A stretch of 64,000 nucleotides of DNA from Tetrahymena thermophila SB210. Its lineage: Eukaryota > Ciliophora > Oligohymenophorea > Hymenostomatida > Tetrahymenidae. The position numbers and the translations under genes were made by a program. The notes under the pieces were generated by a model. That model was not told the DNA's origin and ran no database searches. It saw only the letters and a program-made list of their open reading frames with translations. Of the stretch, positions 10,147-22,314 are shown one piece after another; the stretch's first letter is position 1, and every line of letters starts with the position of its first letter. Where the stretch lies: the NCBI RefSeq assembly GCF_000189635.1, contig NW_002475963.1:1-64000 (forward strand). The letters run 5' to 3'.

Positions 10147-13040
10147 ATGAGCATAGAAGAAAACATAATTACTTGTTTGAGAATACGTCCTGTGTAGGAC
10201 TCTGAGAAAATTATAGAATGTGTTGATGATAAATCAGTTATTATAGCGAGAACAAAGGAGATGTTTTCCTTTGGTAAATATTTCTATTCAAGATTATATC
10301 TCTTTGCCTCTTTGTGATTTTTTCTTCTACATATATATATAATTAATCAACATTAATATAATTTAATAGAGAAAGTATTTGATGAAACTAAAACATCAGA
10401 TTAAATATTTACAGAGCTTGGTGTTTAAAATATAGATTAGTGTTTTGAAGGAAAAAATGGTATGATAATTAAAAGCGTCATATTTGCAATTAATCTAATT
10501 ATTTTAAAATTAATAATAGTTTGTATGTTTGCTTATGGTCAAACATCTTCAGGTAAAACATTTACAATGAAAGGAACCAAAGAAAATCCTGGTATTATTC
10601 CTCAAACAATCAACCATATATTTGATAAGATGGTATTAATATTTAAATTTATGCAATAAGATTTAACCTCAAAAATATTTTTAGGATAATGAAAGCGTCT
10701 AACTATAGATTAAAGTATCATTTTTAGAGATATATAATGAGACAATAATAGATCTGCTAAACCCTAAAGAACAAAATATAGAGATTAGAGAACACCATTC
10801 AAAAGGAATTTATATTTAAAATTTAACAGAAAAAGTAGTTTAAAGTAAAGATGAAGCAGATTAGCTCTATAAATAGGGAGAAGCTAATAGAAAATTTGGT
10901 GAAACAAGCCAAAACACTCAATCAAGCAGATCACATGTTATCTTTAGACTTAATTTTGAAGTGAGGGATAGTAAAAACCCTACTAAAACACTTCAGTCCG
11001 TTTTAAATCTTATTGATTTAGCTGGTTCAGAAAATATTGGGAGATCAAAGACGGAAAAGGATACAAAAACTAAAAATGAAGGCGTTAACATTAATAAATC
11101 ACTTCTCGCATTATCAAATGTTATAAACAAATTGAGCTAAAATAATCCAGGTTAATATATTAATTATAGAGACTCCAAGCTCACTAGATTACTTTAGCCT
11201 TGTCTTGGAGGTAACTCAAGGACTATTGTAATTTGCGCAGTCAATCCTTCTGCAATAAATTATTAAGAAACTAGAGACACATTAAATTTTGGTAAAAATG
11301 CTGGAGCCATTAAAAATGTAGTTAATATAAATGAAAAATAGCTAATAGATAAATCTGGCATAAGCAAGGAATTCATAGATAATTTTCAAAGGGAAAACTC
11401 TGAGTTAAAAGTAAATTCAAATTCAAATTAATAAAAAAGACTAAGTAGCAAATATTTTTTTTTACTTATTTGATAGCAATAAGTAGAAAAAAGTGAGGAA
11501 TTAATGAAAGAAAAGGAGATTTGCATATAATCGTTGCAGGATTAAATTGAAGAATTGAGTATAATAAAAAGAAATCATATTGAAAAAATAATGTTGTAAA
11601 ATGAAGAACTGAATGACTTGAGATCAGAAATTATGACAATCAGGAAAAAAAATGAAGATTTAAAGCAGAATAATTAAGAGTATTTGTTATTAATTTATTT
11701 AGTCAAATGCTTTTTTTTAAACATTTTTAATTTGAAAATTATCACCAATAAATTCACCAACTGCTTCTTTTTATTTGTTTATTTGTTTGCTTATTTTTGG
11801 TTTTAAAAATTAAATTATCAGGCGGCATTATTAAATTAAAAATAATTAACTTTAAAAAGATTGACTCAAATTATACAAGATTTAAGAGAAAAAGATTCTA
11901 ATAATTAAAACGATTTAGATAGTCAAAATGAGGTGTTAAGACTAAGACTTCAAATAGATTAAATGAATGAAAATATGGGAAAAATGACACAGACTTACTA
12001 ATTAATGTAAGAAGAAGGCTTAAAGTTGACTAATTAAACTTAAATCCTTTTAAAGACAGTTTAAGATATGGAAATAGAAAAAACATAGCTAATTGCTTCT
12101 AATAAATTATTGAGTTAGTAAGTTAGTGATATGTAAAAAAAATTAAATTAGAGGAAAGCCGAAATATAACCTAATCTAATTCCATAGTAATAGCAGTAAT
12201 AACCATAAAATACTCTTTTAAGTTTAGTTGGTAGCTCTAATAGTTAGTCTAGTGCTCCATAAAGCAATTTAAAAAATAAATTTTTTTGGGATGATACGGA
12301 TAAAGAAAATGTTAATAATGGAAATATATAAGATTAATTAAGTACTCGAGACAAATTCATTATGATAGATGAAAAAATGGATACTTTATAAAGAGAGAGT
12401 TTCGCTTTAAATAAGCAAATATAATAAAATTAATAAATAGAGGAACTACACATATAATTAAGTTAAGTGGAACACTAGTTAATAAATGCTAATTTCAAGA
12501 TAAACTAGCTTCAGTAAGAAGTTTTAACTCTCAAGAATCTAGCAAGTTCAAGTGAAAGCAAATTCAATTCTTAAGGGTAATAAAGGTATAATATTTTGTT
12601 ATTCTATTTTTTACTAATTTTTAAAATAGGAAATCTTTCATCTCTGATTGTGACAGCAGTTATGGGGACGTCATTCATAAAAGATCAAAGAAAGATGAAT
12701 ATGTATGATAAATAGCATTTATATCATAAAATAATTAACTCACATACATTTTATATAAGAATTACATAAAGAAAAAAATTGACACAGAAGTTGACAGCTT
12801 TGCTTTGAAGAGAGAGATAAGAAATTTAAATAAAAAAATAAAAAGTCTGGAAGGGCTAGCAGAAACACAAAGAGTCAAGCTATAAGAGAGTAATTTTGAT
12901 ACAAATATTTTAATATTTTACTTATTTAGCAATAATAAATATTAGAAATAGAATAAATAAAATGGGTAAATATTGTTAGAATAAAACTAGAAAACAGGCT
13001 CATGGAATATGGCTTGACTACTGATAACTTACTTCCATGA
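10147..13040 (+). CDS. Kinesin with N-terminal motor, kinesin-7 (CENP-E) type, 758 aa
   Basis: Nine exons join in phase: 10147-10273, 10370-10459, 10520-10632, 10685-11410, 11477-11679, 11860-12585, 12630-12702, 12760-12889, 12952-13040. The last acceptor is the least certain. The motor starts at once ([15 protein letters not shown]). It has FEKVFD, the P-loop GQTSSGKT near residues 80-87, switch I SSRSH, switch [10 protein letters not shown], and the motor end SKLTRLLQPCLGG followed by NPS and TLNFGKNA. The motor ends near residue 335. The rest is coiled coil, with a Q-rich break and a WDD segment. The N-terminal motor makes it a plus-end-type kinesin by family knowledge, and motor details ([10 protein letters not shown] after SSRSH) look most like kinesin-7, but subfamily assignment by eye is tentative. 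Confidence 0.92.
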
Positions 13041-13341
13041 TTTGTATATTTATTAACTTACTACTTCTTCACTAAAAGAATGCTTTTTAAATTAGAAAAA
13101 TAAAGAAATTAATTACATTATATTAATAAATAAATAATAAATACATCTATCTATATATCTCTTTTTATTTATTGTATGTGCCTTTAGTCATTCATTCATT
13201 CATTTGTTCATTTTGTGTTTTAAAACTTATGTCGATTTATATTATATATGCATTATTATAAAATTAATTAAAATTTTCAAAAGCAAAGTTAATTAATAAA
13301 TTAATAAATAAATAAAATAAGTTAAGAATTAACGAAATAAA
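13041..13341. other. Short spacer between kinesin and p28 genes
   Basis: 300 bp of AT-rich DNA with a CATT tetranucleotide run (13190-13205) and an AATA-rich stretch before the p28 start. The two genes are head-to-tail. No other element is seen. Confidence 0.5.
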
Positions 13342-14260
13342 ATGCAACCTCCACCAAATATCACAACTCCTAATTCACTTGTTAAGTACGCAAGTGCAGT
13401 ACTTGTTTCTACAAGTGGTAAGCGTAACCTTCTTGATAAGCAAAAAGGCAAAGCACCCAATAGCATCACTAATGCCCAAACAGAAGATATCTTGAACAGT
13501 ATTTTACCCCCTAGAGAATACACTATGGATAAGCAATAGTTATGGATTTAAAGTGTTAGTGCTACTCCTGCAACTAGGGCTGATGTTTTAGAATTATAAA
13601 GCAATCTTGATAAAAAATTATAATAAAGATAAGCAAGAGAGACAGGTATTTGCCCAATTAGAGAAGAACTTTATGCTTAATGCTTTGATGAATTAATTAG
13701 ATAAATTACAATTAATTGTGCAGAAAGAGGTTTGTTGTTAGTTAGAGTTAGAGACGAAATCAAGCATACAATTCAAGTAAAAAATTTTCAAATTTAAGCA
13801 AATTTTAGTCAAGAATTAATAGGCAATTTTATTTAGAAATAGTATTTAATAAATAAAATAATTTCAAAGTGTTAATTGTAAATAATCAATAAAAATTGCT
13901 TATTTTTTTGGTTTAAACAATTTAAAATTTAATTTGAAAAAATAATAAAATCAGGCCTACCAAACACTTTATGAAAGCTCTATAGCTTATGGAATGAGAA
14001 AGGCATTGTAGGCTGAATAAAAGAAAGCAGAAATGGAAAGTAAAAAGAAATAGCTTGAAGTAGAATGCAACGAATTATCAAAATAAGTTGAAACATTAGA
14101 AAAAAAGATAGAAGAAATAGAGCAAAACGACTAAGAATAAAGAGAAAATGATGAAAAAATGCATGCTGAATAAGTTGATCATCTTAAAAAAACTAATCAA
14201 AGATTTAAAGAAGAGTTGGAAAAGTTACTTTCTGGCCCTTAACCCCAAGCTAAAAAATGA
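13342..14260 (+). CDS. DNALI1: Axonemal inner-arm dynein light chain p28, 246 aa
   Basis: Two exons, 13342-13776 and 13955-14260, with a phase-0 intron of 178 nt (GTAAAA...TCAG). The product matches p28/DNALI1 along its whole length: SLVKYASAVLVS, LPPREYTMDKQ, SATPATRADV, RQARETGICPIREELYAQCF, ITINCAERGLLLVRVRDEI, then AYQTLYESS and GMRKALQAEQ. A C-terminal coiled coil ends in a short basic tail. Usual family length is about 240-260 aa, so the gene is complete. p28 associates with single-headed inner-arm dynein heavy chains in the ciliary axoneme. Tetrahymena is known to have more than one p28 gene; which paralogue this is cannot be told here. Confidence 0.96.
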
Positions 14261-14906
14261 GAAAAATTTATTTATGTAATTTGAATATCAAAATTAAATT
14301 TATATTGTATATGTATGCAAGATTAAAATTTAAGTGCATTATAATTAATAAATCTATTAAAAAAGTCCATCATTTTAATTTAACATGACCATTCAAATAT
14401 CAAAAAAAATTTTGTTTGCTTTTTCAGTCAAAAATTATTTTTTTTTTCTATATTTTTTGAATTTTAAAGTGTGTAATTGGATAAAATTGTGCTCAAATCA
14501 GATATAAATAAATAAAATTTCTGAAAAATTATTTTAAAAAGAAAATTTAAAAAAATTAATTAATTTTTGAATTAATAATAAAAATTTTTATCATTAACAG
14601 ATACAAAGCATAAAAAATAATACTTAGGTTAAATTTAACATTTTCACAAAATTATCTTTTCATTTTTATTGAGACGAATAACAAAATTTAAATAAAAACT
14701 ATTTTTTAATCAAAATTATTTTCTACAAATTCTAATTCTTTGAATAGTTCTCCATTTATTTGGAAAAAAAGCTTTAGGAAATTTTGTATGTTTTCTTGTT
14801 AAATATACAATATTTATTATATATCTATATTTCCGTCTATTTGAAGTAGAAGCTATAATTCAATATTATTTATTTGTTTTGGCTATTATAATTTTTTACT
14901 AATGTT

Positions 14907-15125
14907 AAAAAGAATATATTTTATCAATTTTTAAGATCATACCCTACTGGTAACCAATTAATAATTCTAAATTTGTTATACAAACTTTTTCGAATTGGAT
15001 ATTTTTTATTTACTTTATCAATTTAAAAATTTCTTATGATTAAAAGAATACATATTAATAATTTTTAAGGTCATACCCTACTCGTAACCTATTAAAAATC
15101 TGAATTCGTTTTACAAAACTTATAT
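14907..15125. repeat. Diverged direct repeat, ~134-bp offset
   Basis: The block TTTTTAAG(A/G)TCATACCCTA occurs at about 14928 and again at about 15062, followed in both by a similar GTAACC and TTACAAA sequence. The copies have diverged by substitutions and small indels, so this is an old duplication in non-coding DNA. Confidence 0.6.
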
Positions 15126-17614
15126 ATTCTTTTATAAAAATAACTATTTGAATCAATTGCCTATTAAATACAAAGGAAAAAAACAAAATATATACCTACT
15201 AAGGTATTATTTTATAAAAGATTCATAGTTTATTTTCGAATTCATTTATTTATTTATTAATTTATTATTAGCACTATTGTTTGAAAGTGATATTATATAA
15301 AGATAATTTTTTACAAATGAAATTGAAATTTCAAGCAATTAAACATTTCTAAATATTTTATTGAGTAAAGCAAAGGAATAAGCTTGGTAATTCAGAAAAT
15401 TTTTAAAAATTAACATAAATTTTAAATTACAAAGTAATGAATATTATTTGGTTCTTTTCTATAATTTATATTTATGTTTGGAACATACTTAATAATTTAG
15501 GGAAAAATCTTCAATTAAATTTTTTATCAGATAGTATAGTCTTTTGTATATGATAATTTGATTTATTTTATGAGTAATTAATTATCAAAATTAGGTAAGA
15601 AGTGCTAATATCTCATAAAAATATCCCCTAAGGATAGAAATTAAACTTAATTAGAATCTAAAATACTCAAATAGTTAATTTACTCTGTACTGAGATGAGA
15701 TATTTTGCTTTCTATTAATATTTTCTATGATAAAGGATAAAAAAAGAATTGAAATTTTATTTTATTACTAAGTAAAATTAGATTTATTTCTTTTTCTACT
15801 CTTTAGATTTTAATTTAGAAATTGTAAGTAAATATCTATAAAAATGTTTTTGAAATAAAAAAATTTCCTAAATTCTAATAAATATGTTTACTGTAAGTGA
15901 ATTAGAAAAATTGAATTATTACAAATAATTGTTTGTTTCTAAATAATTATTTATTTTTCTACAACCTGATAAATTCTCAGAAATGCTTTAAATCAAAAAC
16001 TTTTTAATAGACTGTAAAGAATTTAATTTTTAAGTAAAATAGTGTGCTTACATTTAAATAATTTTACAAATTAGGATACCTTTAAAAATTTATAAATAAT
16101 TAAATATTTATTAATTAATATCTTCTTTTATGAAAAACTTTTTATTCTTTGTAAAATATTTAGTAAAACTCAAATTATTTTTAAATTTTTTCCATGATTT
16201 CTAAGATTTTAGCAAAATCTTCAATTTATTAATAAAAAAACGAATTCAAGCTTAGAAAAATTTTAAATAATTAATGCATTTGAAAAGAAAAGCTAATTAT
16301 AAAACTCAATTTCAAAAAGGTTTCCGAAAAATACTGTATTCTAATTTGAAGTGACTCATTATATAAAAATGTTAATTAAATTATTAAAATAATAAAAATT
16401 CTATTTAATTTAATATTACACCATTCACTTTTTTATAAATTACTGTATTAAAAAAGTGGAATTTATATTTTAAGATACTTCAAATCATAAAAATTACTTT
16501 CAACTAACTTACTATGAAATCTTTACCAGCTTAAATTTTAATATTTGTAAACTTAATTAGAGCTTATCAATAATTATTACTTTTTTCAAGTTCTTTGTAG
16601 AATAAAAAAAGTATTCAAGCTCTTACCTAAAAATTTAATTGAAATAGTTAAATTATTATCAATATAAATTATGAACAGTAATTTAAAAGAGTTTCAAGTA
16701 AATTTGATGTTGAAATAGCAAAATACTTATTAAAACTAACATTATTTAATTTTAAGGTAAGCGATAAACTATTAGAATTTAAAAACTTAACATAAAATAA
16801 CTTTATTTTACTTAATGTTAAATATTCTTTAATCTATATTAAAAATTGATAGCCTTTGCCAAATTTAATAAGAAATTTATTTTAATTTACGCTTCTAAAG
16901 AAAAAATGTTTTAAAACTATTAAATATGCCAGGGTGTTAAATTGGTAATTAACTACAACATATCTAGTATAGTGATAGTTTTTTATTTTAGTTGAGTTAA
17001 GAAAAAAGCATCTATGCATACATACATACTAAAATTAACTAAAGAAAACTAATTTTTTTAATTGTATTTTAGCTAATGTTAGTATGATTATAGCTTACAT
17101 CAATGAAAATAAAAAAGAAAGTAAAGCTAATATTTTTTTCAAAATTTAGTAAATAAATAGCATTGTTTTGAATAAAATTGACAATTAAATTGTAAAATCA
17201 AATAATTATCTTAATTATTTTAAATAAAATATATATATGTTTGCATTTTTAAAATTAAAAAATAAAATAAAATAGTTTGATAATTTTAATTTATACAACA
17301 AGTATAATCAGACTTTTGGTTAATTGATAGATCAGAAAATATTTAGCAATCTTTTACTTTGTATATTAGTGGTAGTAATTAAATTATTTACTTTTTAAGT
17401 TTTCTATTAATTAATTTCAAACATAATTTAATTTAGCTAATTTTGAATTTGTTAATTATATTTATTAGCTTGCATCGTTTTCCCTTTTAATAAATATTAA
17501 TAAATGGTCATTGTTTGAGCAATAATAATTATAATTACATTTTTTTTTAGCAATTTAATCAAATTCTAAATATATTTCGCAGGTTGAAGTACATAAGTTA
17601 ATTTTTCTATAAGA

Positions 17615-17815
17615 ATGTTGATCATTGTCGAAATTTAGCTCTTTTAAGATATACATGGGCATAAAAAAAAAAATTAGAAGGAAGAATTTATAGTGAGAGC
17701 TGGTTGTGTTTTCACAGATTCGTTTCGTAATTAGCTTTTAATGAGGTTACAAAGTCCTATTATTAATTAATTTTATCAAGAATCTTCACTAGATATATGT
17801 AAAAAAATGAATTGA
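17615..17815 (+). other. Possible 66-aa small ORF or small RNA (weak)
   Basis: Within the gene-poor stretch, 17580-17790 is visibly less AT-rich than its surroundings. It holds a frame from ATG 17615 to TGA 17813-17815 with ordinary-looking codons (for example AGCVFTDSFRNQLLMRL). The same DNA contains an inverted repeat (GTGAGAG...TTTTCAC, about 17692-17714) that could form a hairpin. I do not recognise a protein or RNA family. Chance cannot be excluded, because only TGA stops frames in this code. Confidence 0.25.
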
Positions 17816-18085
17816 TTAATATTAATAATGTGCAAAAAATTATAATTTTTTCTGATTAATTAGATTTGTTCAAACAAACAAACAACTAACTCTATACTTA
17901 TTTTGATTAGGCAAAAAGTTAACTTTTTTACTAAATTATTTGTTTATTACTAAAGATTCGATAATATATATATAAACAAATATAAATACAATCAGATCAT
18001 TTTTAAATTTCTGAAGTAAATTTACCCAAAAAATTATAATTGAAATCAAAATAAAGTAATCACTAATTAAAAAAAGATAGATAAA

Positions 18086-18131
18086 ACAAAAAAACAAACA
18101 ATCAAGCAAGCAAACAAACAAACAAACAAAA
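18086..18131. repeat. CAAA/CAAG tetranucleotide microsatellite
   Basis: Imperfect run of CAAA with interspersed CAAT and CAAG units, about 45 bp, roughly 150 bp upstream of the next gene start. Confidence 0.85.
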
Positions 18132-18287
18132 TTTATATCAATCAACCAATTACCTTTTCAAATTATAAAAATTCAATAAAACTCATTATAAATTGCTAAA
18201 GCAATATTTAAAATAGCAAAAAAAAATAATAAAAATACAAAACTAAAATATTTTCAAACTTCCTTGTCAATAAGCAGTCTTCTGAAA

Positions 18288-20225
18288 ATGGCTTCTCTAG
18301 TTAGAACAAACTCAGGATTCGCTAACGTCCCTAAAATTAAAATAAATTAGAGCAAATCATCATTGATGAGGGAGAACCTACTACAACTTTGCTAAAAGTA
18401 ATAGATTTAAAATTTGGATATGTTAAAGCAAGCATCCGGAACTCCTTCTTCTGTTAGACCTCATAGCAAGCAGGGTCATCATGGATCATTCTTAACTCCC
18501 AAGGAGTTGAGAGCGAAAGACTCGCCTCTAAATTCTACAAAGGGATTTAATGAAACAAAATCAGGAGCTTTTTCTGACTACTTTAATTAATAATATTAGT
18601 AGTCTTAGCAACAATAGAATAAATTACCTCAAATAACTAAGCTTAATACTAACAAATCATAGAAATAATTAGAAGAGTTCCCTTCACCTGGAATCAAAAC
18701 TATTCGTCAAAAAACAAATACTTTTTCATCAGAGTACTCAAATTTCGATTAAAATTCAAATGCATCTACATAAGACAATACCAACACTGAAAAAGTATAG
18801 AAAGGTAAATCAGCCTTTTTCCGTTTAAAACAAAATTAATTGAACATTCCTGCTTCCTCAGGAAAAAGTTAAACTATGGATCATTCTGCAGATATAAATT
18901 ACTAAAATATCAATATTACTAATTAATCCAGTATAGAAAACGAAAAAGCTTAGTAATATCAAACTACAAATTTATCTCCGCCAAACTCAGAGTAGTCTGC
19001 TTTTATCTTTAAGTAATAGTAATAGTAATTAAATATCAAAACCCTCTATGAAGAATAAAAGAAGCAACTCCAAAGAGTTGAGGACTTGATCTCACCCTTC
19101 CCTCCCAAATCAACTCGCAAGAAACTCAGCTAAAGAATGAGTCTGAATGTTATTTCTAACAGTGACTTAACAACATTAAGTCAATAGGCAAATATTTTGC
19201 ATGAGAAAATAGGAGGAGAAGCCGTTCTTAAATAATTTGTATGGGATTTAATTTATTCTATGAAAAAAGTTGAATTTTTTGATATCATTTTAGAAGATTA
19301 TCACGATAACCTCAATCTCGTTCATTAAAAAATTTCAGGTTTTTTGATGAATATTTTTTCTGATAATTTCAATGCAATAGTTTCTTTAATATAAGAATTC
19401 GTTTCTACCTTCTTCGTTCTTAATGATACCAACATTTTCTAATTAAAAGCATTTTTTTATGATTTTCTCACTGCTAAGCAAGGTTAAAACAACAGTTTCT
19501 TAGATAAATAGATTGCCTACAAAGCTATTGAATTCTTTGAAATGTATCGCTCTTAATTGACAGGCAATGAAGAATAGATGAATTTATATGATCTATCTTT
19601 ATATAATCTTAATCACAACATAGTCGAGAATTTTGTAACTTCAGAATTCTTCAAAAAATACGAATTAGATAAGATTAATTCATTCACTAAAATATTAATT
19701 GATCTTTTATTCAATAAAATTTCTTGCTACTCCCTAATCAATTCATTTGAATCTATTTTCGGAGTTCAGCTAACAAATAGCCACATTAACCTTCTTAAGG
19801 ACATTTTGAAGAAATCATTAACTGACTTAAAGGAATACAATTCAATATTTAGAAAAAACATTAGTTATTAGCTTAAGAAGATACAATGGCTCATTCCTAA
19901 TTCAGCATCTATTATAAATTATATTGATGTAGTTCAGTCCTGCACTGAGCTTTACAATGTAATGAACAAGGTTATTGTTTAAGTTAGCTAATATCACTTA
20001 CTAAACCATCAAACTTTCAACAGTTTTCTTAAAATCTTTTATAACAAGCACAACATTTTCAGCATGATAGATGTTTTCTAGGTATTTAATGAAAAAAATT
20101 CAGAAAAATCACATGAAAACATAGAGATTTTAGTCTCTTTACTCAAGCAAACTTTAGTTAATTAAAAAGTAAACCCAGAAACAGCAAAGAAAATCGAAAT
20201 TTTCACATTATCCATATTCGAATGA
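18288..20225 (+). CDS. 645-aa protein with a possible degenerate truncated-globin region
   Basis: A single uninterrupted frame from ATG 18288 (tgaaaATGG) to TGA 20223-20225. Residues 1-300 are low-complexity, rich in S, N, Q and K with short charged patches (FPPKSTRKK near 265). From about 303 the sequence becomes folded: HEKIGGEAVLKQFV...FFDIILED...NLVHQKISGFL resembles the start of a group-I truncated (2/2) haemoglobin (KIGGEAA...FF...HQKAFL). The downstream helix that should bring the proximal histidine is not recognisable, so haem binding is doubtful. Similar all-helical segments follow to the end. The coding call is strong; the globin relation is an inference from one motif run. Confidence 0.75.
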
Positions 20226-22314
20226 AGCCAATTAATAAACTAATTAATTTATCTTACAGAGTATAAAACAAGCAAAATCTTATTAATGATTTATTTTTCT
20301 AAGGAAACAAAAAAATAAGCAAATTTAGTTTAAAGATTTAAAATGATAATATATAAAAGTAACTAACAAACAACCATAAATACAAAAAACCAAAAATACA
20401 TAATAATTCATGTATTAAATACTAACCATAAACTCACTCATAAAAAATTAAATAATTTATAGCATTATTAAAACCACTAAAAATATTCTTATTATCTTCT
20501 CTCTACCTTATCTTTTAAAAGACCCTTATTTTCTATTTATTAATTAACTAGTAATTAGAAAATAAGCCACACATTATCTTATTCTTTTTCTCTGTATTTA
20601 TATACTTCTTAAATAAGTTTGTAAATAATCTTTCTAAATTATTAAAATATATGCATAAAACTATTTTCTAATGTCATTGACTTAGTATATAATCAAACCA
20701 AACCATATGAGAGCTTTCTCTCAGTTATTAAAATATATTTATTTTAATGCATATTGTGTAAAAATCCAAATATTTATAGGTATTAAGCTTAATTTAATTA
20801 CTATTTTTACTAATCATAAATATTATTGCAACCAAAAAGAAAAGATAACCAGCCTTTACCTTTATTTTTTGAGTGGTAAATTAAAATATACTTTAATTAT
20901 GATATAAAAGGAGATACTTTACTCTTTAGAATAGCTTATGATTTATTATTATATAAATCTAACAATTTAATTTTTTGTATCTTTACATTTTTGCCGTTAG
21001 GGATTCACTAAAATAAATCAGCCCATATTTATAAAAGATTTTTATTTTAAATCATTACTTATAATTTTACTCATTTTTGCAAATGTAAGAAATAAAACAA
21101 AATAAAAGAACTAACCATAATGATCTAATTTATTTTTCCCTAATAACTTTTACTCAAGTATTATTTAAATATGCAAAATAATTAAAATTACTAGAAAGTT
21201 GCGATATTAGTTGATAAATATTTCACTAAGTTAGTTTATACTTTAGAATTTTATTTATGAATAAAAGAATTGGGTGAGCCTCTACACACAAAAAAGAAAT
21301 CACATCAATCTTATGATTAAATAATTTTTTAATATTTTATATTGTAAAAGTAAGGTAGTTAATTATATCATAAAGAATAACTAAAAAAATTGTATTTTTA
21401 CTAAAAAAGATTGAATTTTATTAATGTATACATCACCAATATAACAAAGTAGATTTTGCTAGCTCACGGATAATTACATGCAATCTATAATCATTTTTAG
21501 ATCTTGTCCCCATTTTCGTATTTTTTATGTAATGATTTGTAATATTAATCAGTTACTTTCATTTTGCAAATTTTAATGCACTAATTTAGATCTAGATCAT
21601 ATTTTGGTAAAATAAACCATTAATTTTAAAAATAAAATTTAATGATTAGATTTGTTTTAAAATAGTACTCAGAATCAAATTATTTTTTATCAAGGTCAAT
21701 TAAATTTTACCATTAACTTTTTTAGGATATGTATTATATTTATATAAAAGTAACAAAACACAATTTAAGTTATTTTAAATATTTGAAATAGATTATATCA
21801 TAATTTTAATAAAATGTATTGTAATGTTTGTTTTGAATACTTTTTTTAAAAGAAAAAATTTACTATTTTTAATATAAATAAACAAAAGTAATTTAAAAAA
21901 AGAGAAAAAATTTGACTTATTTGAAATCATAGCTAGTGATTTAAAAATATCAATAAATAACATAAGATATCCTTACATTTAAAAAAATGGTCTGTAAAAA
22001 GATAAAAAAGTGTAGTAATCTTATTAAATTGATGAGTTAATTGTATAGAAATTTTAAGGTAATTCTTTAATATTTTTTAAAATTCAAAAAATAAGAATCA
22101 GCCAGCTTTATTTTTTTTCTTCTATTTATAATTAGTATAAGAACTTAACAATAAAACAAAGAAACAAAAAAATTTATTATTTAATGATTCAATTGCTTTC
22201 TTATTTATTTTAAGTATATTTTTACATATAAATATATGTTTTTAATTAAATTTTTTTATTTTTAGATACTTATTTGTTTGTGCATTTATTTATTTTCTAT
22301 AATAATTTAGATTT
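20226..22314. other. Intergenic, 2.1 kb, nothing recognised
   Basis: Very AT-rich spacer between a plus-strand gene and the tail of a minus-strand gene (convergent). Short open frames here, such as 20707-20907, have no coding character. Confidence 0.5.

Larger units (their letters stand above)
14261..18287. other. 4-kb gene-poor region
   Basis: Extremely AT-rich. On both strands I see no gene with recognisable domains. It holds a diverged direct repeat (14907-15125), a possible short frame or RNA (17615-17815) and a CAAA-type microsatellite (18086-18131). It is one of the longest gaps in the window. Confidence 0.5.

Noticed and set aside
13329-13523. Minus-strand frame over the start of the p28 gene
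   Set aside because: The plus strand encodes p28, which is conserved across this whole stretch.
17936-18145. Minus-strand frame rich in Cys, Leu and Phe
   Set aside because: Largely the translation of the CAAA microsatellite complement (GTTT gives Val/Cys/Leu/Phe); no coding support.
20707-20907. 66-codon plus-strand frame
   Set aside because: Composition of non-coding DNA, no recognisable domain, flanked by spacer.
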